Shown: piece after piece, positions 35,091 through 48,366 of the stretch
How the letters are laid out: every line of letters begins with the position of its first letter
Numbering within the stretch: position 1 is the stretch's first letter
Origin: Pyxicephalus adspersus
Taxonomy: Eukaryota > Chordata > Amphibia > Anura > Pyxicephalidae
Assembly (NCBI RefSeq): GCF_032062135.1
Contig: NC_092859.1
Location: forward strand, 90,274,547-90,338,546
DNA length: 64,000 nt
Direction of reading: 5' to 3'
The notes under the pieces: generated by a model
The model's database searches: none
Told to the model about the DNA's origin: nothing
Seen by the model: only the letters and a program-made list of their open reading frames with translations
Position numbers and translations under genes: made by a program

Positions 35091-35145
35091 TGACAGGAAC
35101 TCACCCAAGTCCATTCTCCTCATGGACTCCAACATCATGCAGTGT

Positions 35146-35301
35146 CATAAAGATATACATTATATATATACACTATACATATATGTACATTACACATATA
35201 CATTATATATACATTACACAATATATATATACATTATACATACCGGTATATATGCATTACACATATACATTACACAATATATATATACATTATACATACC
35301 G
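35146..35301. repeat. TA-rich microsatellite, left of the gap
   Basis: Tandem variants of ACATTATACATA and TATATATACATTACACA. Open frames through it are artefacts. Confidence 0.9.
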
Positions 35302-35563
35302 NNNNNNNNNNNNNNNNNNNNNNNNNNNNNNNNNNNNNNNNNNNNNNNNNNNNNNNNNNNNNNNNNNNNNNNNNNNNNNNNNNNNNNNNNNNNNNNNNNN
35401 NNNNNNNNNNNNNNNNNNNNNNNNNNNNNNNNNNNNNNNNNNNNNNNNNNNNNNNNNNNNNNNNNNNNNNNNNNNNNNNNNNNNNNNNNNNNNNNNNNNN
35501 NNNNNNNNNNNNNNNNNNNNNNNNNNNNNNNNNNNNNNNNNNNNNNNNNNNNNNNNNNNNNNN
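35302..35563. other. Assembly gap (262 Ns)
   Basis: Unknown bases flanked on both sides by the same TACATTATACATA repeat, so the gap probably hides more of the microsatellite. Confidence 0.98.
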
Positions 35564-35775
35564 TATACATTACACATATACATTATACATAGGCTCTAAC
35601 CCAACATTCCTATCCTCCATCATACAATGTCATATATATATACATTATACATATACATTACACATATACATTATACATATATATACATTATACATATATT
35701 TATATACATTATACATAGACTCTAACACAAAATTCCTATCTTCCATCATACATTGTCTTATATATATATAGCATG
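35564..35775. repeat. TA-rich microsatellite, right of the gap
   Basis: Continues the ACATTATACATATA pattern, with an imbedded direct repeat of about 130 bp: TAGGCTCTAACCCAACATTC (35591) recurs as TAGACTCTAACACAAAATTC (35717) and AGGCTCTAACCCAATAACTC (35777). Confidence 0.85.
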
Positions 35776-35999
35776 CAGGCTCTAACCCAATAACTCCTAT
35801 CTTAGAACCTGTTGGTCCTGGCAGTGGTTCCCTTTATCTAACAGGGTGACAACTAATATATGGTGCAGTGAAAATAGCACAATGTTGTCACCTTATGGAC
35901 CAAGTTACCTTAAGCTATATACATCTGTCACATCTATGTTGCTGGAAACAATTTTTGGGGATGGAATGTGTACTGTTCGGTTACATGGAGAGGGGAGGT

Positions 36000-36271
36000 G
36001 GTCATGTAAACCAGTAGGCCGTGGCTGTCTGACAGGTGGCCCGTGGCTCTGGCCAGTGCGGGGTCGGGAGAAGGACCCCGCTTGGGGGGAAGCACTGGCC
36101 ACAGCCACAGACCACATTTGCCGTTCAGACCTGCGATGGGAGAGTGGGGGTTTTGGCATCATGACTTCACTCTGGATGAAGTTTCTTCCCTTTTGAGTGA
36201 CACCCGGCTCCCCCCGCATCTGGAGTAGATGAGATTAGTAGTCCGTGAGCTCCAAAAGGTTAGGGACCACT
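36000..36271. mobile_element. hAT-type MITE remnant, right end
   Basis: The end TCCAAAAGGTTAGGGACCACTG is the typical right end of CAGTGGTCCC-type hAT non-autonomous elements, preceded by GC-rich sequence containing GTGGCCCGTGGCTCTGG. I cannot place the left end. Confidence 0.5.
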
Positions 36272-36344
36272 GATCTAAACTAGTGGTGTATACTGACAAC
36301 ATCCGGCCTCTGTGCAAAACTGTCTAGTGGGGCCCCTACCTGAC

Positions 36345-36482
36345 AAACCCCCTTCCCCCCTCTATCTCTCGTGTCATCTTTTTAGCATTCTTCTCACTCT
36401 CTCTTTTTACCTCCCCCCCCCATCTCTCCTCCTTTTTTTCACTCTCCTTTTCCTTTTTACTCTTCCTCTTTTCTCCTTGCAG
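36345..36482. repeat. Polypyrimidine tract
   Basis: Runs of C and T (CCCCCTTCCCCCCTC, then TTTTTCACTCTCCTTTTCC) on the plus strand over about 135 bp. No gene is visible. Confidence 0.7.
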
Positions 36483-36702
36483 GACTACAAGGGCCCCAGC
36501 AGCAACTCAAATGGTTCTTGATCACAGCATGCACCCTCAGTGTACAGCCTGGGCCTTGGGCTGTCAACTGAGGGCAGGTTTGCAGGTAAGAACCATGCAA
36601 CCGTCTGGGGGCCCTTGTCCAGCTCCACCCTGCGATATGTTCACCCCTGGTCCAAACAATGTCAGGAGACCCCTGTACAAATGCTAGACAATTATCTAGC
36701 AT

Positions 36703-36945
36703 GTGTAATTAAACTAAACCTGCACAACTCACCTATCCACCATTCTATTGCAGGGCGCCGCTATCTTTTTTTATTTCTTCTTCCCAGAGACAATCTTTGG
36801 CCATTCATTTATTCCTGGCATGCACAAAGGGAAGTCAGGATTGCGGGGGTACAATCAGGTAGGTAAGTTGCCTTTTTGCACCTAGAATAACCACCTGCCT
36901 GGTCATATTTTCTGCAAAATAGGACTTTAACAGTAACTAAACTGT
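36703..36945. repeat. Dispersed repeat of the TTAAAG-GAACTAAACC-end group, copy 3
   Basis: TAATTAAACTAAACCTGCAC opens it, with GCAGGGCGCCGCTATC, CACCTGCCTGGTCATATTTT and AATAGGACTTTAACAG further in. It closely parallels the copy at 46735. Confidence 0.5.
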
Positions 36946-37100
36946 TTTAAACATTAAATTCTTCTCCTTGCTTATGTGTTGTGGTTATACATGATCCTCG
37001 CGTGGGGGGTTGCAGTTTCATCAGGTTTTTTTTGCCACCCCAAGGCACATTGAAAATTCAAATTGAATGGGCTGCCATAACACAATGTTCCTTTATTATT

Positions 37101-37232
37101 ATAGCTCTCCAAGTTCAGAGAAGATAGACTATCATGGGAGAACCTGGTTAGTCAAGAAACCCTGGAATGCATTTCATAAAATCATGTGCTATAAAATGGC
37201 AAATGTTTTCAATCCACTCCAGGTTTTACACA
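37101..37232. mobile_element. Palindromic MITE, diverged partial copy
   Basis: TAGCTCTCCAAGTTCAGAGA, GACTATCATGGGAGAACCTG and AATCCACTCCAGGTTTTAC belong to the subfamily of copy F (59377). The right terminus is lost. Confidence 0.6.
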
Positions 37233-37249
37233 TGTAATTAAGGATTTTT

Positions 37250-38652
37250 GTATGAATTAAAAAGATGTAACAGACAATTGAATAAAAATAAAACTTAATT
37301 ATTAATGGATAGAATAATAAAAAAAAAGAGATGTGCCCCCCACTACACCACTGAGAAGGGGAGGCAGATAGCAAAAATGGTCTAACCCTTCCTTGGTCTG
37401 TCTAAAAATATCCCTTTACACTTTAATGAAACAGAACAAATAAAAATGTAACATTGTTACTTTGTATCTCTAGATCACATCTTAACATTGTTTTTAAATA
37501 CTGTGTAATGCAGTTTGTCTTTTACCAGAATCAGTTTCTGAGCTGCATTTACACAGAAACTGAAGAGGCTGAAGAGGGGCACTGGGTGCAGAAATATGGA
37601 TGTGAACAGAAGCCATTCAGGCAGCTGATTGCACATAAAGACCACTGTGCTCTTTGTAGGAGTAGTGCACTACATGTACAGTGGTCTGACATTCTCTGTG
37701 CTAAATCAGCACCACAGCTCTTCCATCAACAGGGTGCATAACTTCCCAAAATGCATATCACTGTAAATGAAATTGAAAATTGTCCTATTTCACAATTTAA
37801 AGAGATATATTGTCCTATCTCTAGCCATGATTTGTCATCCTGGCCTAGCCAATCATGATGGCTGAAGATTACGTATCCTGGGAGAGAAGAGGAAGAACAT
37901 GGTGCCCAGGATGGAACAGGGATGAGGAAGTGTATTGAAAAATCACAATCAGGCGCGTATGTTTATTTTATTGCACTTGTGGACATCATCTGGTGGCAAT
38001 TTTTTTTAATTGTTACATTTAATTCCCCCTTAAGAATTCAAGTGATGGAGACTATTACATTTTTAATTCCATTGATTTGTAGTTAAAGTTGGATTTACAG
38101 CTTTATGTTTCTGCCTGCATGCTTTTTGAAAGTATTACCATAAAATATAGAAGACTGTTCCGTTTGGTTAGACTCATACTATGCATCTTTTATTAAATAA
38201 AAAAAATAAATAGTATAGCAGTGGTGTAGGTATATCAGCAGATAGAATACATTATTACCCTTATTGGGTGTCGCCAACCCCAAAAAGCAAAGTATGGAGT
38301 AAAACCTAAAGCAAGTAAAGGGGTTTTAGGGTAAACAGTATTGTAATATTGGTATATTCTCAAAACAGACAGTTGATCTTATTTGCCTGCATATCAAGGA
38401 CCTTTATCTATGGGAATTTGTACATAACATAGTGTAGTGGTCAGCTGTAATAGGTATTTTCTATTTTACATAGACCCGTATATATTTATATGCATTATCG
38501 CCTATTAAACTGACTAAAATCATTTTAAAAATGCTTGATTCTTTATTGTTTTACACTTGCACATTCTGTGAATACATTTAAATAGTAAATCAATTTCTAA
38601 ATGTCTTTAATCTGGAGAGGCTACTCTGAGTAGTTGTCATTTCTGGAGACAC
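37250..38652. other. Gene-free stretch
   Basis: No coding frame is supported. The part at about 37790-38035 has unidentified repeat-like sequence (ATTGTCCTATCTCTAGCC, GCCAATCATGATGGC). The rest is AT-rich and featureless. Confidence 0.4.
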
Positions 38653-38760
38653 TGGGCCTGATTTATCAACGCTCTCCAAGGCTGGAGAGGACACACTTTG
38701 ATTAGTGAAGCTGGGTGATCCAGAAAACCTGGAATAGATCTCTTAATAAATCAGGCCCAC
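38653..38760. mobile_element. Palindromic MITE, copy D (internally deleted)
   Basis: Both outer ends are intact (GGGCCTGATTTATCAACGC and TAATAAATCAGGCCCA). The centre and most of the right arm are missing, so the element is half the usual length. Confidence 0.8.
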
Positions 38761-39255
38761 TATCTGAGGAGAGACTACCTTGGGAAATGACTGCACTGAA
38801 ATTATTCCAGGTTTACAAGCACCTTGTGTGAGCCTGCCATGTGGAGTCACTGGCCTAGAATTACTTTTTTGAGTAAACCTGCCATTTGAGAAGCAGTCCT
38901 AAAATAACTGTCATGTGAGAGCATGTAGAAACAGTGTCCTAGAAATAAGTGATCCAGCTATATGGTCACAATGTCCTAGAGTAAAGCATAAGTGAGCCTT
39001 CCATGTGAAGAGTATGACCTAGAGTAAATATTGCTATACAAACACGGCCATTGAGAAACGTGGCCATATGTAGAAATGTGGGGAAACTGCTATGTGAGAA
39101 GATATCATATTCTAATGCCCCCCTTCCTTTTCTCACAGGATACATTACCCACCTTTGTGCAAATTATAGTAGCCAGAACAGGGGTTTGCAGAGAAGAGAC
39201 GTAGATGAAGAAAGGGGAAGTAAAGATAAGTAAAGCTGTGGCATTCATACCAGAT

Positions 39256-39481
39256 TGTGCCCGATTTATTAAAGCTTTCCAAGGCTGGAGAAGATACACT
39301 TTCTTCAGTGAAGCTGGGTTATCCAGCAAACTTGGAATGGTTTCTTAAAAGTAATTTGCTATTTGTTAGCAAATGTTTTTAATCCTGGACCAGATTCATT
39401 TCAGGTTTGCTGGATCACCCAGCATCACTAATGAAAGTGTATCCTCTCCAGCCTTGAAGAGCTTTAAAAAATCAGGCCCAT
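39256..39481. mobile_element. Palindromic MITE, copy E
   Basis: Nearly full length: GCCCGATTTATTAAAGCTTT at the left, AGCTTTAAAAAATCAGGCCC at the right, with AAGCTGGGTTATCCAGCAAA and TTGCTGGATCACCCAGCATC in opposite arms. Confidence 0.85.
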
Positions 39482-39499
39482 TGCTGGGTGTTAAAGTTT

Positions 39500-41600
39500 A
39501 GAGTGGAAAACCAAATAAAAGGAAGTTGGAGCAATTGAGACATAAGATCATGAAATATTGGTTTGCCAAGGGAACAGTTGTACAGAGAGAGATGTACAGG
39601 TCTAAGAAATTAACTGTGGGGAACACCAAGAGGGAGCAAAATGGTAGAGGAACAGTCACCATTGAATGAGATTTCAAATAAGGTTGGTAGTGTTACCAAT
39701 ACTGATAGAGTGCTAGTAGTGTAAAAAACAGATTCAGGAAAAGGAGCAGAAAAAATTGCGTTGTTCCATGGCTCTGAGGAGGACATTGGCCACCTTTGTG
39801 GCAACCACTTCAGTTAAGAAAAAAGGCAACTTTATCTAAACTATCATGAAGTGATGGATGAGATACAGGTGGATTAGGTGGTTAGGGTGAAAGTAGTTTT
39901 TTAAGCAGAGGTATCACATCTAACTGTCTTGATTTTTTCTTTGCAGTAGGAGGCTATGTCTTGGAATGAGGAGGTCACAGTAGAAGGAGAGGATGTACGA
40001 TGTGAGATTGGGATGGGAGACACATGTGGCAAAGAGGCAATGAAGGTTGAATGCTTGTGAAGATAAAAAAAGTACAGGTAGTCCCTGGGTTAACGACGAC
40101 TCCTAGATACGAACAGGACTTCCCTGCTCTCTCATGTATAGGATGGAGGCTGGATGGGGGGAGGGGACAGTTTGCATGACTTGCAGAAGAAATCTTTTGC
40201 TAAGCACAGTTGAGGTTGTAGGTGATCCTAAGGACTGAGCTCTCTGTAACATCTTTTAACTCTTTAATGACCAAGACAAACTCTGTAGTTGTTTCTTTTT
40301 GCATATCAAAGCACATATTGCTCCAGAAGTTAATGAATGTCTAGGCTTTCAAATGATTTTTTTTTCTTTGCTTTGTTTGTGATTAACTCATTTTGAAGAT
40401 TTTATACAGTAACTGACACCACGCTGCCTAATAATATTAGATGTCCTAATTGCATTTATTAAAATAATGTACCTTTTCCTACTTACATACAAATTCAACT
40501 TGAGAACAAACCTACCTAAATTCAACTTAAGAACAAACCTATTGTATGTAACCTGGGGACTACCTGTATAGAAGAACATGGTTTCAGTAAACGCAGCATT
40601 GAAATTATTTTGAAAGAATACAGCCTTGTTATAGAGAAAGTCTCTTTCAAGGCCAAATTTGCTTCACTTGTGTTCAGCTGCACATGCAGATTTTTGCAGA
40701 AATCATGTTTGATAGTTGTGCAATGGCTGCGGGGTGGAAAGGTGGGTTGTGCAGAATGTGTCAAAGGCAACTTTATTCAGAATCAAAAACACAGAGTGGC
40801 TATATTGGAAGGCAACTTGGCCTGAAGCTATAAAATTAAAGAGAGTGGTGAATAATAAGCTAAGGGAATCTGAAAAAGGGTATGGGTAATGTTAGTAGGG
40901 TTGTTAGTAAATTAGTATGATTGAATATCAACCTGTTCTGAAAGCAGGTTAGGGAAAGACGTAAAGAGATAAGGAGGCTGTGGTCAGAAAGCGGAAATGA
41001 GTTGAGTTAGTGAGAGTGCAAAGTCTAGAGAAGATAAAATCAAATATATGTAAGGTGTGAGGGGCTGAATATGTTCTCTATGAGACCAAAGGTGCCAGAT
41101 ATAGAGACGTTTGAGTTGGGATTGCAAGGGTTGTCCATTTCAATACTGGAGTCTCCAGAGTTAACAGTGGGCAAGCCATAAGAGAGTGTTTGTAGTTAAA
41201 AGTTAAAAGGCAAACTTTTTCAGAAATTGGAAACTATGAATGGAAAGGGGGGGCAAAAAAGATTGATAGTATGAACCACAAATGAAGGGATGATGAGAGA
41301 GGGTGGAGTGAGGGGGACTTTATAGGTACAATGTAGGGAAGAGAATAGGACCCATGCCACCAGATAGTGTTTAGTTTGTTGCAGTTGCAGACAGATCTGG
41401 CATTCCATATACCAAATGAGAAAGGATGTATATATGTAAAAATGTATTGAATGGCAATTAGGTTACATACTATAGGTTTCTTGGTGATAGAAGGAAGTGA
41501 GGGGCTATGAGCAGGGTCTGGGATGGGTGCGAGGTCAACGGAGATAAGCTGGAAAGGTAGAAGGTGTAGTGGGAAAGACAACAGGTACATTTAGGGGCAA
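39500..41600 (-). mobile_element. Degenerate CR1/L2-clade non-LTR retrotransposon
   Basis: On the minus strand the piece at 41234-41590 carries FGIWNARSVCNCNKL, the opening motif of the AP-like endonuclease in CR1/L2-type LINEs. FPLSDHSLLIS-like sequence follows near 41000, and farther on FQDIASYCKEKIKTVR (about 39930). Near 39625 CSSTILLPLGVPHS resembles the G-V-P-Q-G-S block of reverse transcriptase. Order and strand agree, but the reading is broken by stops and frameshifts, and by the inserted mariner-type MITE at 40075-40566. It is a dead copy; the exact clade is inferred. Confidence 0.55.
40075..40566. mobile_element. Mariner-type MITE with TA duplication
   Basis: The element is 492 bp. 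It begins CAGGTAGTCCCTGGGTTA and ends AACCTGGGGACTACCTG, inverted repeats with about two mismatches, and is flanked by TA on both sides. It also contains a tandem pair of AAATTCAACTTGAGAACAAA type (40491-40540). Confidence 0.8.
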
Positions 41601-44600
41601 GAAGATGTGGTGAGGAAATACCAAAGTGGCAGGGTTCCTAACAGCAATCCAAAATCCTACAAAAATATACATAAAGTATATTTGAAAATAGCCAGGTGTC
41701 CATGGAAGACTAGGACAGTTACCTACAGGAACAATCAAAATTCCATAAATAATAACTATGAGAAAAACAATTATTTCTGGGTCACATCTGCCTTTTTGCA
41801 AATAGGTTTCCTCATATGCTACTACAGACAACAAAGCCCAGTATTACATTTTCCAGGAAAATATTATAATGTTTCACAGAAGAGCTTAAAATTGGGTACA
41901 GAAAATAAAAACAGAGAGACAAAAAATAAAGTGACAACTAAATCATTTGAGAATGAATAATGCCTTTCAAGGATTCACTTGAGAATGTACTTAGAATGTT
42001 CAATGCAATGCAAAAGTAAATCTATATAAGTAAAAAAGTGACTTATTATTTTCAGTTGAGAAATGCCAACATCCAAGTATCAGGCGGTATCTAGGTAACA
42101 TCATCACAATACTACTCAAGGAATGTAACACAAACAGTAGATGTGATGTACTAGAAGTGTGATTTTACAATGAATTTAAAATTTTGTACGTTGCTGGTTC
42201 ATGTCTATGCACAATAGCAAAATTAAAAAAATATAGTGGGTGATAGATCAGGAATATTGGAAAGGGTTTATGGGATAAAATGACCTTGTAATTGAATAAT
42301 TATGGCTAATACAAACAAATGTATATTAGCATTGTTTTATGGGAAATGTAATGCTTTTCTCCTGTGTTTTTGATGGAATGTGCAATGTGTAAATTCATTT
42401 TTAAACTAGGCACCAAAACGTACTTTGGAGCACATTGTACTGCACTGTATTGGCATTACTGCATGCTTTTTGGACTTCTGTGCTGTGTTAGGCACCCCTT
42501 TTAGAGTGAATAGAGCAGCCTTTAGATGTGGATCAACCCTAAAAAGGTTTGGTTTCATAAACCCTCTGAGTGCAGTATAGTCAGTAAGGTCAGAATTGTT
42601 TACCCATGCCATATGTAAGGAAGGATGTGTGGGCTTAATTAGGAAAAGATTGCCTATTTTGTGCTCTTACTAACAGAAGCGTAGTAAAGAGTTTTGAACT
42701 TTAAACATTGTGGATAATTATTATAAATGGTTGCTTTTAGTTGTCTGAGGTTTGCCCAACATAAACCCTAATGTGTCTGTATGACTATGGCAGGAACATA
42801 AATATGTATTATTCATTATTCATACAATTTCGTACCTCTAATAACCTAAGTCCACAGTTTTAAAGAGCCATAATGTCTCGGGTGTTTAGCAGGTCTCCAA
42901 AAGAAGAAATGTGGCCATGCAGGATTTTTGTAATGAAATCTAAATGTTTCTTTGGGACTGTCAGTGTGTGCAGATTGGTAAAGCATTTTCATTATTACCA
43001 TACTAGTTTATTTAATTATTTCTAAGGCAAACTGAATTGTGCCTGAGGGCTAAAAGATCATTACCTCAAATGCTGAAAGGTAAAACCAAATTTAACTGGT
43101 TTTTATATTGATGGATACCATCGTTGTAACCTTTTCTTTCTACTGTACATTTAGTAAAATAACACAAATTCTCTGTGCTCTGGTAATATAATCACTAGTC
43201 ACTTTGCCTAGTCATGTTCATTGTAAATTATGGTGTCCAGATGACCAGTTTTGTTACCTGGCTCATAGCCATCTCTTAATGAAAGATCCTCTTTTAAAAG
43301 TAAGACTGCAGGAAACCCTGAGTGACCTTATGGATGTGTTGTTATAATGTTGAAAATGATCTATAATTTTTATTTATAACTGTTGAAACATCTGAGGCTT
43401 ACTTTGCATTTTGATATACAATTATGTTTTGTTTGTTTCTTCTAATAAATTCGAGTTCTATTTATTAAATGGCACTTATTAAAGATTTCCTGCATATATT
43501 CATAATAATTAATAATGATTTCCTTTACATCTTTTTACGTACAGGGTACAGGGTAATTTTCTTTTTTATTTGAAGCAAGAGTTGTGTGTTTCTCTTAGAA
43601 GCAAAGTATAGTGTTAATGCTTCTTTGTGCTGTATATAGCTTTAGTGTAATAATGACACCTCTGTAACATGTACAGTTGTGTAACCACTTGAAAAATCAC
43701 CAGTTCCGTTGACTGTACCAAAAAAAGCTTTCTTGTTGTCTATTTCTTTCACCTTAATTACACTAACCATGTTGTGACTAATTTGATTATCACACCAAGC
43801 TTTTGGTTCTCTTCTACATTGTCTTTAGATTTAATTTGGAAAACAGAACTGGTAATTATTAGGTGTTATGTTAAGGACACATTGATAGTTTTTAATTAAA
43901 AGGATCAATGCCACTGACATTGTGGAACTGACAAAGCGGCTGATAAAAAATAATGATTTATTTTCATACCTTTTACAGTGTGGCAACAAAGCACCATGAA
44001 CTTTAAGCCAGGGAGATCATGAACTGTATTAGCCAAAGGTAGATATGGAAAACAGGAGAAATACCAAACTTGGAATCTGAGCATGGAAAATAAGAATGAA
44101 AAAGAAAAAAATGTATTTTCCCAATAAAATATATTTATTAATATGTTTTTGTTTTAATTGTGTGTGGCAGATAAGTCATGTCTTTTGTTTGTCTATGCAC
44201 TTCACTATGAATGGTTGGTTTTTATAAGGAGGGGCTAGCTGAAACATTTTTCATGCTACTAAGGAAGGAGGGTGCATGAGGTTTGTCTGTTTTGATACAG
44301 CTGTTTTTTAAGCTTTTACCCCACATATATTTGCATATTACAGTTATATCAACCATCATCATCATTACCACATAATTCCAATGCATATAAATGATATAAA
44401 TTTAAAAAATATATTGGAAGCTGTGGCAATGCCTCCTTCTTGCCCACACCAGTAACCCCCCTCCCCCTTTTATATTTGCCATTTGTGCCATGTCCCCCAC
44501 CATTATTGTCAACAGTTGTTTATTTTCAGTGCATCAGAAAGTACTAACATGTCATTCAATTTGTCATTCAAGGTAAATCATTGCAAATGCATAGTTATTT

Positions 44601-46734
44601 TATCATTTCATTTTGCTTTAATGAATGTAACATTTGAGGTATAACACAATGTAATCTATTTAAATATAATTTTCTCAATCAAAGAAATATGTAAGTACAC
44701 ATTTTATTAGAAATTAAAGCAGTTTTGTAATGGTCTGCTTGCATTGACTATTGTTGGTATGTTTTTCTCTTTATTAAACATTAACTGTAAGGTTTGATCA
44801 GTTGCATTCTATGAATGTTAATGTTTAATTGATGTATATGACCCTAAGCTGGTTAGATGGTTAATGAAATGGATATATGCAGCAGCTACCATACAGAAAG
44901 AATGCTAGGCAACACATACTTGTACAACCTTGATAATGTCAGGGCTTTTAAAGAAAGAATGGACATAGTCTGTTCATAACTTGCACATTAGAAGTCCTGT
45001 ATTTTTCCTGCACTGGATGTATATTGTTATCATTGTGTTTTATGTAAATGGTTCTTTAGAAAGAGGGACTATGTTGCACTAGTCCTATAACTGTAACATT
45101 AGGAAGCAGTGACCTGCCATTGACAAAGAATATGAAAAGTAAAAAATGAGAAATACCCCACAGTAATAATTGAGTGGTAACCTAAACCACTTTGTGTCTG
45201 TTTTTTTGCAGCTTGTTGGTGGGCACCTGGATTTTTTATACTCCTTTAGCTCAGTTGACGTGTCGCCAAAGGTAGAATTATGTATCTCCTACCACCCCCT
45301 CCCAATGGGCTACGAGTAGGCAGTAATTCCAGCTGGTTGGATAGGTGAAAACCTTAAAGACATCTTTAAATATGATTAGACTATATATCAGTTCAAATAT
45401 GAGAAACTATATCACAGAGAACTCAACACATAAAACTTTGTCCAAAACAGGAAATGCATCACTCCTCAAAATTGGAGTTTGAACAAATAAATAAATGGAC
45501 CGATGAATAAATTGACATTTATTATGTTACTAGATCACAAACAAAAGAGGACAAACATGAATGATAGCCACTTTTGTACTATTGCGATTCAGCCGCAATA
45601 TGCTATGTCAATCCTGTTCAATCTAACATTTACACGATTTCATGAATTTTACCAATGAATCTTTAATAACTATAGTTATAAGTAATTTCTGGATTTGGTC
45701 TTATGGATAACATTCAGTTCACTGATTGTCCTTGACTTTGCCTGTATCACGGTTGGTAAGTTTAGGATATTTTCTCATTAAAGCCCAATTCCAGACTATT
45801 TTTTCTTTAGATACGGATACAATGAAACAAAAGTTCATTTTTCATCAGGTTTAGGTTTCTGGCAGAAAGTGAGGAGAAATCTACACAATAGGGCTTAAGA
45901 AGTAGATTCCCATTTTGCATTAATACCTCTAAAAGTCCAGTGCATCTTTTAGGTGCTTGGACAAAGGTGACACTACGGACATAAAAATAAAAAGGTAAGC
46001 TCTCCATCAAGTTCCTATTCAACAACAACTAATGTCATATATCCTTACAGTACACCTCCTTGTACCTTCTTTTACCTTCTTCCACCTTCTACCTTCTTCT
46101 AATTCTCGTGTGATGTTTGTTTTGAAGAAAAAAATCTTCCCAATAGGGACTTAGACATCAATTAAACCCTTATTAGAATTCAATTGTGTGCACTTTGAAC
46201 ATCAAGGCAGTTGGCAAGTTAACAAGCACCCAGCCTGCATAAACATTGCCTGAGCACTAATTATGAAGGTACATATAAATTAGTGGTCTGATTGTTTGGT
46301 GTTTGTCAGGAAGGGTTCATGAAAAGAACTGCCCCTGACAACCACCAGCTAATGGGAACAATGCCTATTGTGTACTTCCATTTCAAGTTTTCCATTCTAA
46401 TCAAGAAGTTAGTGATGTCAACACCAGTTTGAGTTTAATGTGTTCAACTCCAACAGGTTCGGTGAAGTTTGAAGAATGGTCATCGAATCCAGAATGAACT
46501 GAACCAAAGCACATTTATAGAAACCATCTGTTTCTAAATAATAAGTTTATATGTGGTATTAGAGTTCCTGAGCCCAACCTTTTTAAAATTTGAGTGTGAA
46601 CCCGAATCCTATGTATCCCCAGAGTTTCTGAATTTTAATGCGACCCCTGAGTTTCTGAGTTCCTCCGGGACCCTTAAGAACTTGGTTGACCTCAGCATTC
46701 TTGTGTACCTCTCAGTCCCTGGAGATCTTGTGTT
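41601..46734. other. Gene-free stretch of about 5 kb, few repeats
   Basis: I see no supportable coding frame and no repeat with clear termini here. The sequence is AT-rich. A short pyrimidine pattern of CCTTCTTTTACCTTCTTC type lies at about 46063-46102. Regulatory elements could be present but cannot be recognised from one sequence. Confidence 0.4.
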
Positions 46735-47040
46735 TAAAGCTGAACTAACCCTGTACTACTCACCTTCTGTCACAGGGCGCCACCATTTTTTTTTTCTCCT
46801 TGCAATCTTTGGGCTATCTTGACTGGCTGTGCTGGCATGACTTAACTCCCAAGCAGGTGTGCGTGAGTTCATTCATTCCAGACACATGCAAGGGAAGCTG
46901 AGAATTTCTGGTTTTCAGCTGGAATCCACTGCTGAGCTGCTCACACAGCATTGATCAATATGGCCTGTCACTTTCTGCAATAATTACCTGCCTGATCATA
47001 TTTTTTTCAAAGTGGGACTTTAGTTCCACTTCAAGCCTGT
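46735..47040. repeat. Dispersed repeat of the TTAAAG-GAACTAAACC-end group, copy 4
   Basis: Opens TTTAAAGCTGAACTAACCC and closes AGTGGGACTTTAGTTCCACT, with the complementary ends fairly clear. The interior has CACAGGGCGCCACCAT and ATTACCTGCCTGATCATAT, shared with 36703 and 24622. Confidence 0.55.
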
Positions 47041-48366
47041 GAAGTTTTGGTGCCCATGCTCAAGTGACTCCCATGCATCTGTCACCCCGTGTACTCCTTT
47101 TTCCCTGCACTTCTGTGATTCTGATAATTGACTCCAGCCTAAACGTGACTTTGTTTGTTGGCTGCTTGCCCTACCATTATCACAATGTCATGATGACCAC
47201 AACCAAGGGATCATCTGTAGCAAAGCCCATCAGTCTGTATATTGCCTCAACCAAAACCTAGTCACACAGAAGATCAACCACCCAGTGTATCGGGAAAAGT
47301 GTGATAACCAGACTCTAATATCTACTTCTGATGCTTAAATCTGACAAATAAAGTTATTTAGTAATTAAATAAGTAAAAGTCTTTCAATTGTTTACCTTCA
47401 GATAACAGCATTGCATTTATTAATTATTTATTATTAATCTATTGTGTTGCTCTCCTCATGGGAGCTATTCCTTTTGACCTTTGCAATCCAAAATTAGGAG
47501 TACATTCACATTCAAAGATTATAAAGATTCTGATTATTCTCTGGTGTTTTACTCTGGGCATGTTATTTTTCCTGAACATTCTGTTTGGAGTATATCAAAA
47601 AGATGTTTTTTCTTTTAAGATTGTGATGACTATGTACAGCATTAATGTTTTGTTGACCTTTAACTGTATTTGAGAGAGAATTCTATCACAAAACTTCAAA
47701 AGCTGTTTAAGTTAAGTCCTTTTCATCATATAAAACATTTCTTACTGAACCTTGGTCAGCCTGTATAATGCAATCAATGATGATAAGTCTTTACTGCAAA
47801 TGCGTTTTAGGGGAGACAAAATGTACATGCCATATTGATAATCAGAAAATGTCAGTATAAATAAGTGATTTATGTCCCCTAAGGCTTTAATTTAAAACTT
47901 TTGACAGACAAACTAGTTTTCTGCATCAGAATTTTGGGCGATAACATTGAGAATGATACTGTCGGATCAGAGACAACCCTTCATTGCAGGTAGGTAATAC
48001 TAAATGGCAGCCTTTGTGGACGATTCAGTGTTCTATCTTTTCTCGCTATCCGTTTATCTGCTGAATCTCATGTCTAAACTTCAACAATTTGGATCCCTCT
48101 CTAACTTTAAAATTAATTACCAGAGGCATTAGGCATATCCCTTACTGATGCTGAATGCTCCTTTCTTCAACAGTCGTTCTTCTTTAGGCAGGCCGAAGAA
48201 GCTATTAAATACAGTACTTGAGGAGCTGAATTCCTAATTACCTATCCTGCTTATACCCTCTTAACTACTGACCCCTGCTGTTTTGATTCTGTTGTGAAAT
48301 AGCTGGCTGGCCAACAGGACTTCTGTTTTGGTTTGGCTGCGGTTATGCATTTATGATGGTTTAGAG
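47041..48366. other. Gene-free stretch
   Basis: Nothing coding can be supported. The last 300 bp may belong to an old unidentified repeat. Confidence 0.35.

Noticed and set aside
35021..35599. Open frames of Y, I, T and H through the microsatellite and gap
   Set aside because: They are products of TA/CA repeats and unknown bases.
37454..37741. 95-codon frame with several cysteines (HCALCRSS)
   Set aside because: No conserved zinc-binding arrangement, no neighbours and no splice context; likely chance.
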